A stretch of 64,000 nucleotides of DNA from Xenopus tropicalis (lineage: Eukaryota; Chordata; Amphibia; Anura; Pipidae): contig NC_030685.2 in the NCBI RefSeq assembly GCF_000004195.4, forward strand, positions 55,582,516-55,646,515, in the 5' to 3' direction. Below, piece by piece: positions 1 to 13,271 of this stretch. Each line of letters opens with the position of its first letter. The stretch's first letter is position 1. Made by a program: the position numbers and the translations under genes. The notes under the pieces were generated by a model, which searched no databases, was not told the origin of the DNA, and saw only the letters and a list, made by a program, of their open reading frames with translations.

Positions 1-414
1 AAGGGGGAAATTAACCGCCCATAGACTTAACATTGAGACCCCAGCAGGGGGCAATTAACCACCGTTTGTCGTAGACCCACGAATGAGGTGTCAAACCGAG
101 CGGCGTATTCGGGAATGGGGTGCTATGACTTTTCTGAGGGGTGGGCGGTTAATTGCCCCAGCAAGGGGGAAATTAACCGCCCATAGACTTAACATTGAGA
201 CCCCAGCAGGGGGCAATTAACCACCGTTTGTCGTAGACCCACGAATGAGGTGTCAACCCGAGCGGCGTATTCGGGAATGGGGTGCTATGACTTTTCTGAG
301 GGGTGGGCGGTTAATTGCCCCAGCAGGGGGCAATTAACCACCTTTTGTCGTAGACCCATGAATGAGGTGTCAAACTGTGCGGCTTATTCGGGAATGGGGT
401 GCGATGACTTTTCT
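1..414 (-). repeat. Reverse-orientation monomers, tail of a unit cut by the window edge
   Basis: Three monomers run opposite to the main array: the motif TTTGTCGTAGACCC recurs near 67, 227 and 345. The first two carry an extra ~45 bp block ('cccatagacttaacattgag'), making them ~162 bp, while the last is ~117 bp. They are the end of the unit preceding U1 and lie immediately before its centre element, so they form the left arm of an inverted repeat with the forward monomers from 555 onward. Confidence 0.85.
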
Positions 415-3400
415 GCCTTTTAATAATAAAGGCAAACTAAGCGCTGGCAAACGTTCTCTTTGTACACTTGTTTCCAGGTTTCTCTCTCTGTGACATCACA
501 GTCTGCACTTGTTTCCCAGTTTCTCTCTTTGTGACATCACAGTCTGCACCTTCTGGGGCAATTAACCTCCCACCCCTGCAGGGGCAATTAACCGCCCACC
601 CCTCAGAATAGTCATAGCACCCCATTCCCGAATAAGCCGCACGCTTTTACACCTCATTCATGGGTCTACGACAAACGGTGGTTAATTACCCCCTGCTGGG
701 GCAATTAACCACCCACCCCTCAGAAAATTCATAGCACCCCATTCCCAAATAAGCCGCACGGTTTGACACCTCATTCATGGGTCTACGACAAACGGTGGTT
801 AATTACCCCCTGCTGGGGCAATTAAACTGCCCACCCCCTAGAAAAGTCATACCACCCCATTCCCGAACAAGCCGCACGGTTTGACACCTCATTCATGGGT
901 CTACGACAAATGGTGGTTAATTGCCCCCTGCTGGGGCAATTAACACCACCCACCCCTTGGAAAAGTCATAGCACCCCATTCTCGAATAAGCCGCACGGTT
1001 TGACACCTCATTCATGGGTCTACGACAAACGGTGGTTAATTACCCCCTGCTGGGGCAATTAACACCGCCCACCCCCTAGGAAAGTCATAGCAGCCCATTC
1101 CCGAATAAGCCGCACAGTTTGACACCTCATTCGTGCGTCCAGGACAAAAGGCTGTTAATTGCCCCCTGCTGGGGCAATTAACACCGCCCACCCCTAGAAA
1201 AGTCATAGCAGCCCATTCCTGAACAAGCTGCACAGTTTGACACCTCATTCGTGCGTCTACGACAAAAGGTTGTTAATTGCCCCCTGCTGGGGCAATTAAC
1301 CTCCCACCCTGCTGGGGCGATACATCGCCCGCCTCTAGAAAAGTCATAGAACCCCATTCCCGAATCAGCCGCACGGTTTGACACCTCATTCATGGGTCTA
1401 CAACAAACAGTAATTAATTGCCCCCTGCTGGGGCAATTAAACCGCCCACCCCCTAGAAAGTCATACCACCCCATTCCCGAACAAGCCGCACGGTTGACAC
1501 CTCATTCATGGGTCTACGACAAATGGTGGTTAATTGCCCCCTGCTGGGGCAATTAACACCGCCCACCCCTTGGAAAAGTCATAGCACCCCATTCCCGAAT
1601 AAGCCGCACGGTTTGACACCTCATTCATGGGTCTACGACAAAATGTGGTTTATTGCCCCCTGCTGGGGCAATTAACACCGCCCACCCCTTGGAAAAGCCA
1701 TAGCACCCCATTCCCGAACAAGCCGCACGGTTTGACACCTCATTCATGGGTCTATGACAAATGGTTGTTAATTGCCCCCTGCTGGGGCAATTAACACCGC
1801 CCACCCCTTGGAAAAGCCATAGCACCCCATTCCCGAACAAGCCGCACGGTTTGACACCTCATTCATGGGTCTATGACAAATGGTTGTTAATTGCCCCCTG
1901 CTGGGGCAATTAACACCGCCCACCCCTTGGAAAAGCCATTGCACCCCATTCCCGAACAAGCCGCACGGTTTGACACCTCATTCATGGGTCTATGACAAAT
2001 GGTTGTTAATTGCCCCCTGCTGGGGCAATTAACACCGCCCCACCCCTTGGAAAAGCCATAGCACCCCATTCCCGAACAAGCCGCACGGTTTGACACCTCA
2101 TTCATGGGTCTATGACAAATGGTTGTTAATTGCCCCCTGCTGGGGCAATTAACACCGCCCACCCCTTGGAAAAGCCATTGCACCCCATTCCCGAACAAGC
2201 CGCACGGTTTGACACCTCATTCATGGGTCTATGACAAATGGTTGTTAATTGCCCCCTGCTGGGGCAATTAACACCGCCCACCCCTTGGAAAAGCCATAGC
2301 ACCCCATTCCCGAATAAGCCGCACGGTTTGACACCTCATTCATGGGTCTACGACAAAATGTGGTTTATTGCCCCCTGCTGGGGCAATTAACCGCCCACCC
2401 TCAGAAAAGTCATAGCACCCCATACTGGAGGCAAAATAATCCCATTGGGTTTCATTAATGTTTAAATTATTTTTAGTTGACTTAAGGTATGGAGATCCAA
2501 ATTAAAGAAAGAAACTCCAGGTCCCGAGCATTCTGGGTAACGGGTCCCATACCTGTATCATAAATCGTGAGCTGCCCCTGAAAGTGCAAAATAGAGGATT
2601 TGTGGGGAAATGTAGCCATTGAAAAGGTCATAACGACAACCCATTTATGGGCCAAGCGGTCACCGGGACAGAGGGAGGTTAAGTGACTTCTGTCCAGGGG
2701 TCACAAGGGCGTAACCTGTGGTGAGGCATATTTCTAGCTATGGGGGGACTAGAAACTACTGGCTGGCATGCTTAAGGCGGGTGCCTTGACCACTAGGCTA
2801 CACGTGGCTCCTCCCACTTGTAGGATGTTTTTTTCGTCCGCCTGTCATCTTGGCAGTTGGCCTATCCTGACTGCCGACTGAATGAAATGAAGGATTGTAG
2901 CGCAGAGAGGGAATGTTTTAGAAACGTGAAACTTACCACATTTGAAGAGGTTTAAAACCTGTGTCAGAAGATACCCCGCACGAGGGTATAAGTTTTACCC
3001 CCGGGGCAAGAGAGGTCCCCAAATTTGCCCCATTGACTAATAATGGGGATTGTGGCGAATAACTAGTTTGTCGTAGACCCATGAATGAGGTGTCAAACGG
3101 TGCGGCTTATTCGGGAATGGGGTGCTATGACTTTTCTGAGGGGGTGGGCGGTTAATTGCCCCAGCAAGGGGGAAATTAACCGCCCATAGACTTAACATTG
3201 AGACCCCAGCAGGGGGCAATTAACCACCGTTTGTCGTAGACCCACGAATGAGGTGTCAAACCGAGCGGCGTATTCGGGAATGGGGTGCTATGACTTTTCT
3301 GAGGGGTGGGCGGTTAATTGCCCCAGCAAGGGGGAAATTAACCGCCCATAGACTTAACATTGAGACCCCAGCAGGGGGCAATTAACCACCGTTTGTCGTA

Positions 3401-3579
3401 GACCCACGAATGAGGTGTCAACCCGAGCGGCGTATTCGGGAATGGGGTGCTATGACTTTTCTGAGGGGTGGGCGGTTAATTGCCCCAGCAGGGGGCAATT
3501 AACCACCTTTTGTCGTAGACCCATGAATGAGGTGTCAAACTGTGCGGCTTATTCGGGAATGGGGTGCGATGACTTTTCT
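415..3579 (+). repeat. Composite unit U1, type A (3165 bp)
   Basis: Centre element 415-433, two minisatellite copies to ~550, forward monomers 555-2420, transposon end 2421-2558, antisense SINE 2633-2817, once-per-unit segment 2818-3065, reverse monomers 3066-3579. It is clean in sequence and a good reference for the left block. The SINE keeps two TGGC copies and hence the tightest spacing between its Pol III boxes. It repeats almost verbatim in U2, apart from about 100 bp in length. Confidence 0.9.
2746..2800 (-). promoter_or_regulatory. Pol III type 2 promoter relic (A and B boxes) in the U1 SINE
   Basis: On the minus strand TAGCCTAGTGG (2790-2800) fits the A-box consensus TRGYNNARNNG. GTTTCTAGTCC (2746-2756) fits the B box GGTTCRANTCC at 9 of 11 positions. 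If the A box is placed at tRNA positions 8-18, the B box falls at 52-62, the canonical spacing. This copy has only two TGGC repeats between the boxes. Whether it is transcribed is unknown. Confidence 0.6.
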
Positions 3580-6500
3580 GCCTTTTAATAATAAAGGCAA
3601 ACTAAGCGCTGGCAAACGTTCTCTTTGTACACTTGTTTCCAGGTTTCTCTCTCTGTGACATCACAGTCTGCACTTGTTTCCCAGTTTCTCTCTTTGTGAC
3701 ATCACAGTCTGCACCTTCTGGGGCAATTAACCTCCCACCCCTGCAGGGGCAATTAACCGCCCACCCCTCAGAATAGTCATAGCACCCCATTCCCGAATAA
3801 GCCGCACGCTTTTACACCTCATTCATGGGTCTACGACAAACGGTGGTTAATTACCCCCTGCTGGGGCAATTAACCACCCACCCCTCAGAAAATTCATAGC
3901 ACCCCATTCCCAAATAAGCCGCACGGTTTGACACCTCATTCATGGGTCTACGACAAACGGTGGTTAATTACCCCCTGCTGGGGCAATTAAACTGCCCACC
4001 CCCTAGAAAAGTCATACCACCCCATTCCCGAACAAGCCGCACGGTTTGACACCTCATTCATGGGTCTACGACAAATGGTGGTTAATTGCCCCCTGCTGGG
4101 GCAATTAACACCACCCACCCCTTGGAAAAGTCATAGCACCCCATTCTCGAATAAGCCGCACGGTTTGACACCTCATTCATGGGTCTACGACAAACGGTGG
4201 TTAATTACCCCCTGCTGGGGCAATTAACACCGCCCACCCCCTAGGAAAGTCATAGCAGCCCATTCCCGAATAAGCCGCACAGTTTGACACCTCATTCGTG
4301 CGTCCAGGACAAAAGGCTGTTAATTGCCCCCTGCTGGGGCAATTAAACCGCCCACCCCCTAGAAAAGTCATAGCAGCCCATTCCTGAACAAGCTGCACAG
4401 TTTGACACCTCATTCGTGCGTCTACGACAAAAGGTTGTTAATTGCCCCCTGCTGGGGCAATTAACCTCCCACCCTGCTGGGGCGATACATCGCCCGCCTC
4501 TAGAAAAGTCATAGAACCCCATTCCCGAATCAGCCGCACGGTTTGACACCTCATTCATGGGTCTACAACAAACAGTAATTAATTGCCCCCTGCTGGGGCA
4601 ATTAAACCGCCCACCCCCTAGAAAAGTCATACCACCCCATTCCCGAACAAGCCGCACGGTTTGACACCTCATTCATGGGTCTACGACAAATGGTGGTTAA
4701 TTGCCCCCTGCTGGGGCAATTAACACCGCCCACCCCTTGGAAAAGTCATAGCACCCCATTCCCGAATAAGCCGCACGGTTTGACACCTCATTCATGGGTC
4801 TACGACAAAATGTGGTTTATTGCCCCCTGCTGGGGCAATTAACACCGCCCACCCCTTGGGAAAAGCCCATAGCACCCATTCCCGAACAAGCCGCCACGGT
4901 TGACCACCTCATCATGGGTCTATGGACAAATGGTTGTTAATTGCCCCCTGCTGGGCAATTAACACCGCCCACCCCTTGGAAAAGCCATAGCACCCCATTC
5001 CCGAATAAGCCGCACGGTTTGACACCTCATTCAGGGTCTATGACCAAATGGGCTTGTTAATTGCCCCCTGCTGGGGCAAATTAACACCGCCCAACCCCTT
5101 GGAAAAGCCATTAGACCCCATTTCACTGAACAAGCCGCGACGGGTTTGACACCTCATTCCATGGTGGTCTATGACAAATGGTTGTTTAATTGCCCCCTGC
5201 TGGGCAATTAAACCGCCCACCTCCTTGGAAAAGCATTTGCACCCCATTCCCGAACAGACCGCACGGTTTGGAAACCTCATTCATGGCGTCTATGACCAAA
5301 TGGTTGTTAATTGCCCCCTGCTGGGGCAATTAACACCGCCCACCCCTTGAAAAGCCATAGCACCCATTCCCGAATAAGCCGCACGGTTGACACCTCATTT
5401 CATGGGTTCTACGAACAAAATGTGGTTTATTGCCCCCTTGCTGGGGGAATTAACCGCCCACCCCTCAGAAAAGTCATAGCACCCCATACTGGAGGCAAAA
5501 TAATCCCATTGGGTTTCATTAATGTTTAAATTATTTTTAGTTGACTTAAGGTATGGAGATCCAAATTAAAGAAAGAAACTCCAGGTCCCGAGCATTCTGG
5601 GTAACGGGTCCCATACCTGTATCATAAATCGTGAGCTGCCCCTGAAAGTGCAAAATAGAGGATTTGTGGGGAAATGTAGCCATTGAAAAGGTCATAACGA
5701 CAACCCATTTATGGGCCAAGCGGTCACCGGGACATAGGGAGGTTAAGTGACTTCTGTCCAGGGGTCACAAGGGCGTAACCTGTGGTGAGGCATATTTCTA
5801 GCTATGGGGGGACTAGAAACTACTGGCTGGCATGCTTAAGGCGGGTGCCTTGACCACTAGGCTACACGTGGCTCCTCCCACTTGTAGGATGTTTTTTTCG
5901 TCCGCCTGTCATCTTGGCAGTTGGCCTATCCTGACTGCCGACTGAATGAAATGAAGGATTGTAGCGCAGAGAGGGAATGTTTTAGAAACGTGAAACTTAC
6001 CACATTTGAAGAGGTTTAAAACCTGTGTCAGAAGATACCCCGCACGAGGGTATAAGTTTTACCCCCGGGGCAAGAGAGGTCCCCAAATTTGCCCCATTGA
6101 CTAATAATGGGGATTGTGGCGAATAACTAGTTTGTCGTAGACCCATGAATGAGGTGTCAAACGGTGCGGCTTATTCGGGAATGGGGTGCTATGACTTTTC
6201 TGAGGGGGTGGGCGGTTAATTGCCCCAGCAAGGGGGAAATTAACCGCCCATAGACTTAACATTGAGACCCCAGCAGGGGGCAATTAACCACCGTTTGTCG
6301 TAGACCCACGAATGAGGTGTCAAACCGAGCGGCGTATTCGGGAATGGGGTGCTATGACTTTTCTGAGGGGTGGGCGGTTAATTGCCCCAGCAAGGGGGAA
6401 ATTAACCGCCCATAGACTTAACATTGAGACCCCAGCAGGGGGCAATTAACCACCGTTTGTCGTAGACCCACGAATGAGGTGTCAACCCGAGCGGCGTATT

Positions 6501-6644
6501 CGGGAATGGGGTGCTATGACTTTTTCTGAGGGGTGGGCGGTTAATTGCCCCAGCAGGGGGCAATTAACCACCTTTTGTCGTAGACCCATGAATGAGGTGT
6601 CAAACTGTGCGGCTTATTCGGGAATGGGGTGCGATGACTTTTCT
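3580..6644 (+). repeat. Composite unit U2, type A (3065 bp), partly noisy
   Basis: Same order as U1: transposon end 5485-5622, SINE 5697-5881, once-per-unit segment 5882-6129, reverse monomers 6130-6644. From about 4855 to 5460 the forward monomers carry dozens of small indels that are absent at the matching positions of U1 and the right block, while sequence on both sides is clean. That pattern fits a raw long-read patch. Unit boundaries are solid but monomer-level variants here are not. Confidence 0.85.
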
Positions 6645-9098
6645 GCCTTTAATAATAAAGGCAAACTAAGCGCTGGCAAACGTTCTCTTTGTACACTTGT
6701 TTCCAGGTTTCTCTCTCTGTGACATCACAGTCTGCACTTGTTTCCCAGTTTCTCTCTTTGTGACATCACAGTCTGCACCTTCTGGGGCAATTAACCTCCC
6801 ACCCCTGCAGGGGCAATTAACCGCCCACCCCTCAGAATAGTCATAGCACCCGATTCCCGAATAAGCCGCACGCTTTTACACCTCATTCATGGGTCTACGA
6901 CAAACGGTGGTTAATTACCCCCTGCTGGGGCAATTAACCACCCACCCCTCAGAAAATTCATAGCACCCCATTCCCAAATAAGCCGCACGGTTTGACACCT
7001 CATTCATGGGTCTACGACAAACGGTGGTTAATTACCCCCTGCTGGGGCAATTAAACTGCCCACCCCCTAGAAAAGTCATACCACCCCATTCCCGAACAAG
7101 CCGCACGGTTTGACACCTCATTCATGGGTCTACGACAAATGGTGGTTAATTGCCCCCTGCTGGGGCAATTAACACCACCCACCCCTTGGAAAAGTCATAG
7201 CACCCCATTCTCGAATAAGCCGCACGGTTTGACACCTCATTCATGGGTCTACGACAAACGGTGGTTAATTGCCCCCTGCTGGGGCAATTAAGCCGCCCAC
7301 CCCCTAGGAAAGTCATAGCAGCCCATTCCCGAATAAGCCGCACAGTTTGACACCTCATTCGTGCGTCCAGGACAAAAGGCTGTTAATGCCCCCTGCTGGG
7401 GCAATTAAACCGCCCACCCCCTAGAAAGTCATAGCAGCCCATTCCGAACAGCTGCACAGTTTGACACCTCATTCGTGCGTCTACGACAAAAGGTTGTTAA
7501 TTGCCCCCTGCTGGGGCAATTAACCTCCCACCCTGCTGGGGCGATACATCGCCCGCCTCTAGAAAAGTCATAGAACCCCATTCCCGAATCAGCCGCACGG
7601 TTTTGACACCTCATTCATGGGTCTACAACAAACAGTAATTAATTGCCCCCTGCTGGGGCAATTAAACCGCCCACCCCCTAGAAAGTCATACCACCCATTC
7701 CCGAACAAGCCGCACGGTTTGACACCTCATTCATGGGTCTAACGAAAATGGTGGTTAATTGCCCCTGCTGGGGCAATTAACACCGCCCACCCTTGGAAAA
7801 GTCATAGCACCCATTCCCGATAAGCCGCACGGTTTGACACCTCATTCATGGGTCTACGACAAAATGTGGTTTATTGCCCCCTGCCTGGGGCAATTAACAC
7901 CGCCCCCCCTTGGAAAAGCCATAGCACCCCATTCCCGAACAAGCCGCACGGTTTGACACCTCATTCATGGGTCTATGACAAATGGTTGTTAATTGCCCCC
8001 TGCTGGGGCAATTAACACCGCCCACCCCTTGGAAAAGCCATTGCACCCCATTCCCGAACAAGCCGCACGGTTTGACACCTCATTCATGGGTCTATGACAA
8101 ATGGTTGTTAATTGCCCCCTGCTGGGGCAATTAACACCGCCCACCCCTTGGAAAAGCCATTGCACCCCATTCCCGAACAAGCCGCACGGTTTGACACCTC
8201 ATTCATGGGTCTATGACAAATGGTTGTTAATTGCCCCCTGCTGGGGCAATTAACCTCCAACCTTTGCTGGGGCAATTCAACCGCCCGCCTCTAGAGAAGT
8301 CATAGAACCCCAACTCCCGAATCAGGCCGCACGGTTTGACACCTCATTCATGGGTCTACCGACCAACGGTAGAAGACAGAGAAACTGGGGATTCAAATGC
8401 AGACTGTGATGTCACAATGAGAGAAACTGGGAAACAAGTGCAGACTGTGATGTCACAGAGAGATTAACTGGGAAACAAGTGCAACTGTGCATGTCACACA
8501 GAGAGAGAAACTGGAAACAAGTCATGTTGGCAGTTGGCCTATCCTGACTGCCGACTGAATGAAATGAAGGATTGTAGCGCAGAGAGGGAATGTTTTAGAA
8601 ACGTGAAAACTTACCACATTTGAAGAGGTTTAAAACCTGTGTCAGAAGATACCCCGCACGAGGGTATACGTTTTACCCCCGGGGCAAGAAGAGGTCCCCA
8701 AATTTGCCCCATTGACTAATAATGGGGATTGTGGCGAATAACTAGTTTGTCGTAGACCCATGAATGAGGTGTCAAACGGTGCGGCTTATTCGGGAATGGG
8801 GGGCTATGACTTTTCTGAGGGGGTGGGCGGTTAAATTGCCCCCAGCAAGGGGGAAATTAACCGCCCATAGACTTAACATTGAGAACCCAGCAGGGGGCAA
8901 TTAACCACCGTTTGTCGTAGACCCACGAATGAGGTGTTCAAACCGAGCGGCGTATTCGGGAATGGGTGCTATGACTTTTCTGAGGGGTGGGCGGTTAATT
9001 GCCCCAGCAGGGGGCAATTAACCACCTTTTGTCGTAGACCCATGAATGAGGTGTCAAACTGTGCGGCTTATTCGGGAATGGGGTGCGATGACTTTTCT
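6645..9098 (+). repeat. Composite unit U3, type B (2454 bp), noisy
   Basis: The only type B unit in the left block. It has the B-diagnostic monomer 'cctccaacctttgctgggg' near 8251, then inverted minisatellite at about 8371-8524 instead of the transposon/SINE cassette, then the once-per-unit segment to ~8744 with the 'tatacg' variant, and reverse monomers 8745-9098. The centre element has lost one T. Many single-base indels suggest low consensus quality. Confidence 0.82.
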
Positions 9099-11614
9099 GC
9101 CTTTTAATAATAAAGGCAAACTAAGCGCTGGCAAACGTTCTCTTGCTACACTTGTTTCCAGGTTTCTCTCTCTGTGACATCACAGTCTGCACTTGTTTCC
9201 CAGTTTCTCTCTTTGTGACATCACAGTCTGCACCTTCTGGGGCAATTAACCTCCCACCCCTGCAGGGGCAATTAACCGCCCACCCCCCAGAATAGTCATA
9301 GCACCCGATTCCCGAATAAGCCGCACGCTTTTACACCTCATTCATGGGTCTACGACAAACGGTGGTTAATTACCCCCTGCTGGGGCAATTAACCACCCAC
9401 CCCTCAGAAAATTCATAGCACCCCATTCCCAAATAAGCCGCACGGTTTGACACCTCATTCATGGGTCTACGACAAACGGTGGTTAATTACCCCCTGCTGG
9501 GGCAATTAAACTGCCACCCCTAGAAAAGTCATACCACCCCATTCCCGAACAAGCCGCACGGTTTGACACCTCATTCATGGGTCTACGACAAATGGTGGTT
9601 AATTGCCCCCTGCTGGGGCAATTAACACCACCCACCCCTTGGAAAAGTCATAGCACCCCATTCTCGAATAAGCCGCACGGTTTTGACACCTCATTCATGG
9701 GTCTACGACAAACGGTGGTTAATTGCCCCCTGCTGGGGCAATTCAAGACACGCCCACCCCCTAGGAAAGTCATAGCAGCCCATTCCCGAATAAGCCGCAC
9801 AGTTTGACACCTCATTCGTGCGTCCAGGACAAAAGGCTGTTAATTGCCCCCTGCTGGGGCAATTAAACCGCCCACCCCTAGAAAAGTCATAGAACCCCAT
9901 TCCGAATCAGCGCACGGTTTGACACCTCATTCATGGGTCTACACAAACAGTAAGGTTAATTGCCCCCTGCTGGGCTATTAAACCGCCCACCCCTAGGAAA
10001 AGTCAATAACCACCCCATTCCCGAACACCGCACGGTTTGACCACTCATTCATGGGTCTGGAGCGACAAATGGTGGTTAATTGGCCCTGCTGGGGGCAATT
10101 AACACCGCCCCACCTTGGAAAAGCCATTGCACCCATTCCCGAACAAGCCGCACGGTTTTGACACCTCATTCATGGGTCTATGACAAATGGTTGTTAATTG
10201 CCCCTGCTGGGGCAATTAACACCCCCGCCCACACCCTTGGAAAAGCCATTGCAACCCCATTCCCGAACAAGCCGGCACGGTTTTGGACACTCATTCATGG
10301 GTCTATGAACAAATGGTTGTTATTGCCCCTGCTGGGGCAATTAACAACCGCCACCCCTTGGGAAAAGCCATAGCAACCCCCCATTCCCGAACAAGCCGCA
10401 CGGTTTGACACCCCTCATTCATGGGTCTAATACCGAACAAAATGGTGGTTAATTGCCCCCTGCTGGGGCAATTACACCGCCCACCCTTGGAAAAGCCATA
10501 GCACCCCATTCCCGAATAAGCCGCACGGTTTGACACCTCATTCATGGGTCTACGACAAAATGTGGTTTATTGCCCCCTGCTGGGGCAATTAACCGCCCAC
10601 CCCTCAGAAAAGTCATAGCACCCCATACTGGAGGCAAATAATCCCATTGGGTTTCATTAATGTTTAAATTATTTTAGTTGACTTAAGGTTATGGAGATCC
10701 AATTAAAGAAAGAAACTCCAGGTCCCGAGCATTCTGGGTAACGGGTCCCATACCTGTATCAATAAATCGTGAGCTGCCCCTGAAAGTGCAAAATAGAGGA
10801 TTTGTGGGGAAATGTAGCCATTGAAAAGGTCATAACGACAACCCATTTATGGGCCAAGCGGTCACGGACAGAGGGAGGTTAAGTGACTTCTGTCCAGGGG
10901 TCACAAGGGCGTAACCTGTGGTGAGGCATATTTCTAGCTATGGGGGGACTAGAAACTACTGGCTGGCATGCTTAAGGCGGGTGCCTTGACCACTAGGCTA
11001 CACGTGGCTCCTCCCATTGTAGGATGTTTTTTTCGTCCGCCTGTCATCTTGGCAGTTGGCCTATCCTGACTGCCGACTGAATGAATGAAGGATTGTAGCG
11101 CAGAGAGGGAATGTTTTAGAAACGTGAAACTTACCACATTTGAAGAGGTTTTAAAACCTGTGTCAGAAGATACCCCGCACGAGGGTATAAGTTTTACCCC
11201 CGGGGCAAGAGAGGTCCCCAAATTTGCCCCATTGACTAATAATGGGGATTGTGGCGAATAACTAGTTTGTCGTAGACCCATGAATGAGGTGTCAAACGGT
11301 GCGGCTTATTCGGGAATGGGGTGCTATGACTTTTCTAGGGGTGGGCGGTTAATTGCCCCAGCAAGGGGGAAATTAACCGCCCATAGACTTAACATTGAGA
11401 CCCCAGCAGGGGCAATTAACCACCGTTTGTCGTAGACCCACGAATGAGGTGTCAAACCGAGCGGCGTATTCGGGAATGGGGTGCTATGACTTTTCTGAGG
11501 GGGTGGGCGGTTAATTGCCCCAGCAGGGGGCAATTAACCACCTTTTGTCGTAGACCCATGAATGAGGTGTCAAACTGTGCGGCTTATTCGGGAATGGGGT
11601 GCGATGACTTTTCT
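9099..11614 (+). repeat. Composite unit U4, type A (2516 bp), noisy
   Basis: Forward monomers run to 10623, transposon end 10624-10760, SINE about 10835-11017, once-per-unit segment to ~11264, reverse monomers 11265-11614. The forward array is several monomers shorter than in U1. The stretch 9880-10690 is full of small indels (for example doubled and lost C or A). It carries the left-block (TGGC)2 state. Confidence 0.82.
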
Positions 11615-12271
11615 GCCTTTTAATAATAAAGGCAAACTAAGCGCTGGCAAACGTTCTCTTTGTACACTTGTTTCCAGGTTTCTCTCTCTGTGACATCACA
11701 GTCTGCACTTGTTTCCCAGTTTCTCTCTTTGTGACATCACAGTCTGCACCTTCTGGGGCAATTAACCTCCCACCCCTGCAGGGGCAATTAACCGCCACCC
11801 CTCAGAATAGTCATAGCACCCGATTCCCGAATAAGCCGCACGCTTTTACACCTCATTCATGGGTCTACGACAAACGGTGGTTAATTACCCCCTGCTGGGG
11901 CAATTAACCACCCACCCCTCAGAAAATTCATAGCACCCCATTCCCAAATAAGCCGCACGGTTTGACACCTCATTCATGGGTCTACGACAAACGGTGGTTA
12001 ATTACCCCCTGCTGGGGCAATTAAACTGCCCACCCTAGAAAAGTCATACCACCCCATTCCCGAACAAGCCGCACGGTTTGACACCTCATTCATGGGTCTA
12101 CGACAAATGGTGGTTAATGCCCCCTGCTGGGGCAATTAACACCACCCACCCCTTGGAAAAGTCATAGCACCCCATTCTCGAATAAGCCGCACGGTTTGAC
12201 ACCTCATTCATGGGTCTACGACAAACGGTGGTTAATTGCCCCTGCTGGGGCATTAACGCCCACACCCCTAG
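11615..12271 (+). repeat. Composite unit U5, truncated by the assembly gap
   Basis: Centre element 11615-11633, two minisatellite copies, then about four forward monomers before the run of N begins at 12272. Quality falls in the last ~40 bases ('cattaacgcccacacccc'). Type cannot be assigned. Confidence 0.85.
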
Positions 12272-13271
12272 NNNNNNNNNNNNNNNNNNNNNNNNNNNNN
12301 NNNNNNNNNNNNNNNNNNNNNNNNNNNNNNNNNNNNNNNNNNNNNNNNNNNNNNNNNNNNNNNNNNNNNNNNNNNNNNNNNNNNNNNNNNNNNNNNNNNN
12401 NNNNNNNNNNNNNNNNNNNNNNNNNNNNNNNNNNNNNNNNNNNNNNNNNNNNNNNNNNNNNNNNNNNNNNNNNNNNNNNNNNNNNNNNNNNNNNNNNNNN
12501 NNNNNNNNNNNNNNNNNNNNNNNNNNNNNNNNNNNNNNNNNNNNNNNNNNNNNNNNNNNNNNNNNNNNNNNNNNNNNNNNNNNNNNNNNNNNNNNNNNNN
12601 NNNNNNNNNNNNNNNNNNNNNNNNNNNNNNNNNNNNNNNNNNNNNNNNNNNNNNNNNNNNNNNNNNNNNNNNNNNNNNNNNNNNNNNNNNNNNNNNNNNN
12701 NNNNNNNNNNNNNNNNNNNNNNNNNNNNNNNNNNNNNNNNNNNNNNNNNNNNNNNNNNNNNNNNNNNNNNNNNNNNNNNNNNNNNNNNNNNNNNNNNNNN
12801 NNNNNNNNNNNNNNNNNNNNNNNNNNNNNNNNNNNNNNNNNNNNNNNNNNNNNNNNNNNNNNNNNNNNNNNNNNNNNNNNNNNNNNNNNNNNNNNNNNNN
12901 NNNNNNNNNNNNNNNNNNNNNNNNNNNNNNNNNNNNNNNNNNNNNNNNNNNNNNNNNNNNNNNNNNNNNNNNNNNNNNNNNNNNNNNNNNNNNNNNNNNN
13001 NNNNNNNNNNNNNNNNNNNNNNNNNNNNNNNNNNNNNNNNNNNNNNNNNNNNNNNNNNNNNNNNNNNNNNNNNNNNNNNNNNNNNNNNNNNNNNNNNNNN
13101 NNNNNNNNNNNNNNNNNNNNNNNNNNNNNNNNNNNNNNNNNNNNNNNNNNNNNNNNNNNNNNNNNNNNNNNNNNNNNNNNNNNNNNNNNNNNNNNNNNNN
13201 NNNNNNNNNNNNNNNNNNNNNNNNNNNNNNNNNNNNNNNNNNNNNNNNNNNNNNNNNNNNNNNNNNNNNNN
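12272..13271. other. Assembly gap of exactly 1000 N
   Basis: A run of N of exactly 1000 positions, a round number typical of a gap of unknown or nominal size. It separates the satellite from the non-satellite island, so the left array/flank junction is not visible. Confidence 0.99.

Larger units (their letters stand above)
1..12271 (+). repeat. Satellite array, left block (units U1-U5 plus a partial unit)
   Basis: Tandem composite satellite, here in unit lengths of 3165, 3065, 2454 and 2516 bp between successive centre elements (positions 415, 3580, 6645, 9099, 11615). The basic monomer is ~119 bp. Units here have the shortest (TGGC)2 tract in the SINE head and, in the best copies, four reverse monomers instead of three. 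The block ends in an assembly gap, so its true edge is not seen. Parts at about 4855-5460, 7380-8380 and 9880-10690 carry many one-base insertions and losses in homopolymers, which look like sequencing error rather than biology. No gene is seen. Confidence 0.93.

Noticed and set aside
555..2420. CRISPR-like array
   Set aside because: The whole 119 bp period is repeated without unique spacers, and the context is a vertebrate genome.
2790..2800. A functional tRNA gene in the A units
   Set aside because: A and B boxes are present, but no acceptor or anticodon stem pairing is evident and a CORE-SINE body follows, so it is a SINE head.
10949..11281. 110-codon minus-strand open frame over the U4 SINE and once-per-unit segment
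   Set aside because: It is open only in this noisy copy. Equivalent positions in clean units are interrupted, so small indels created it.
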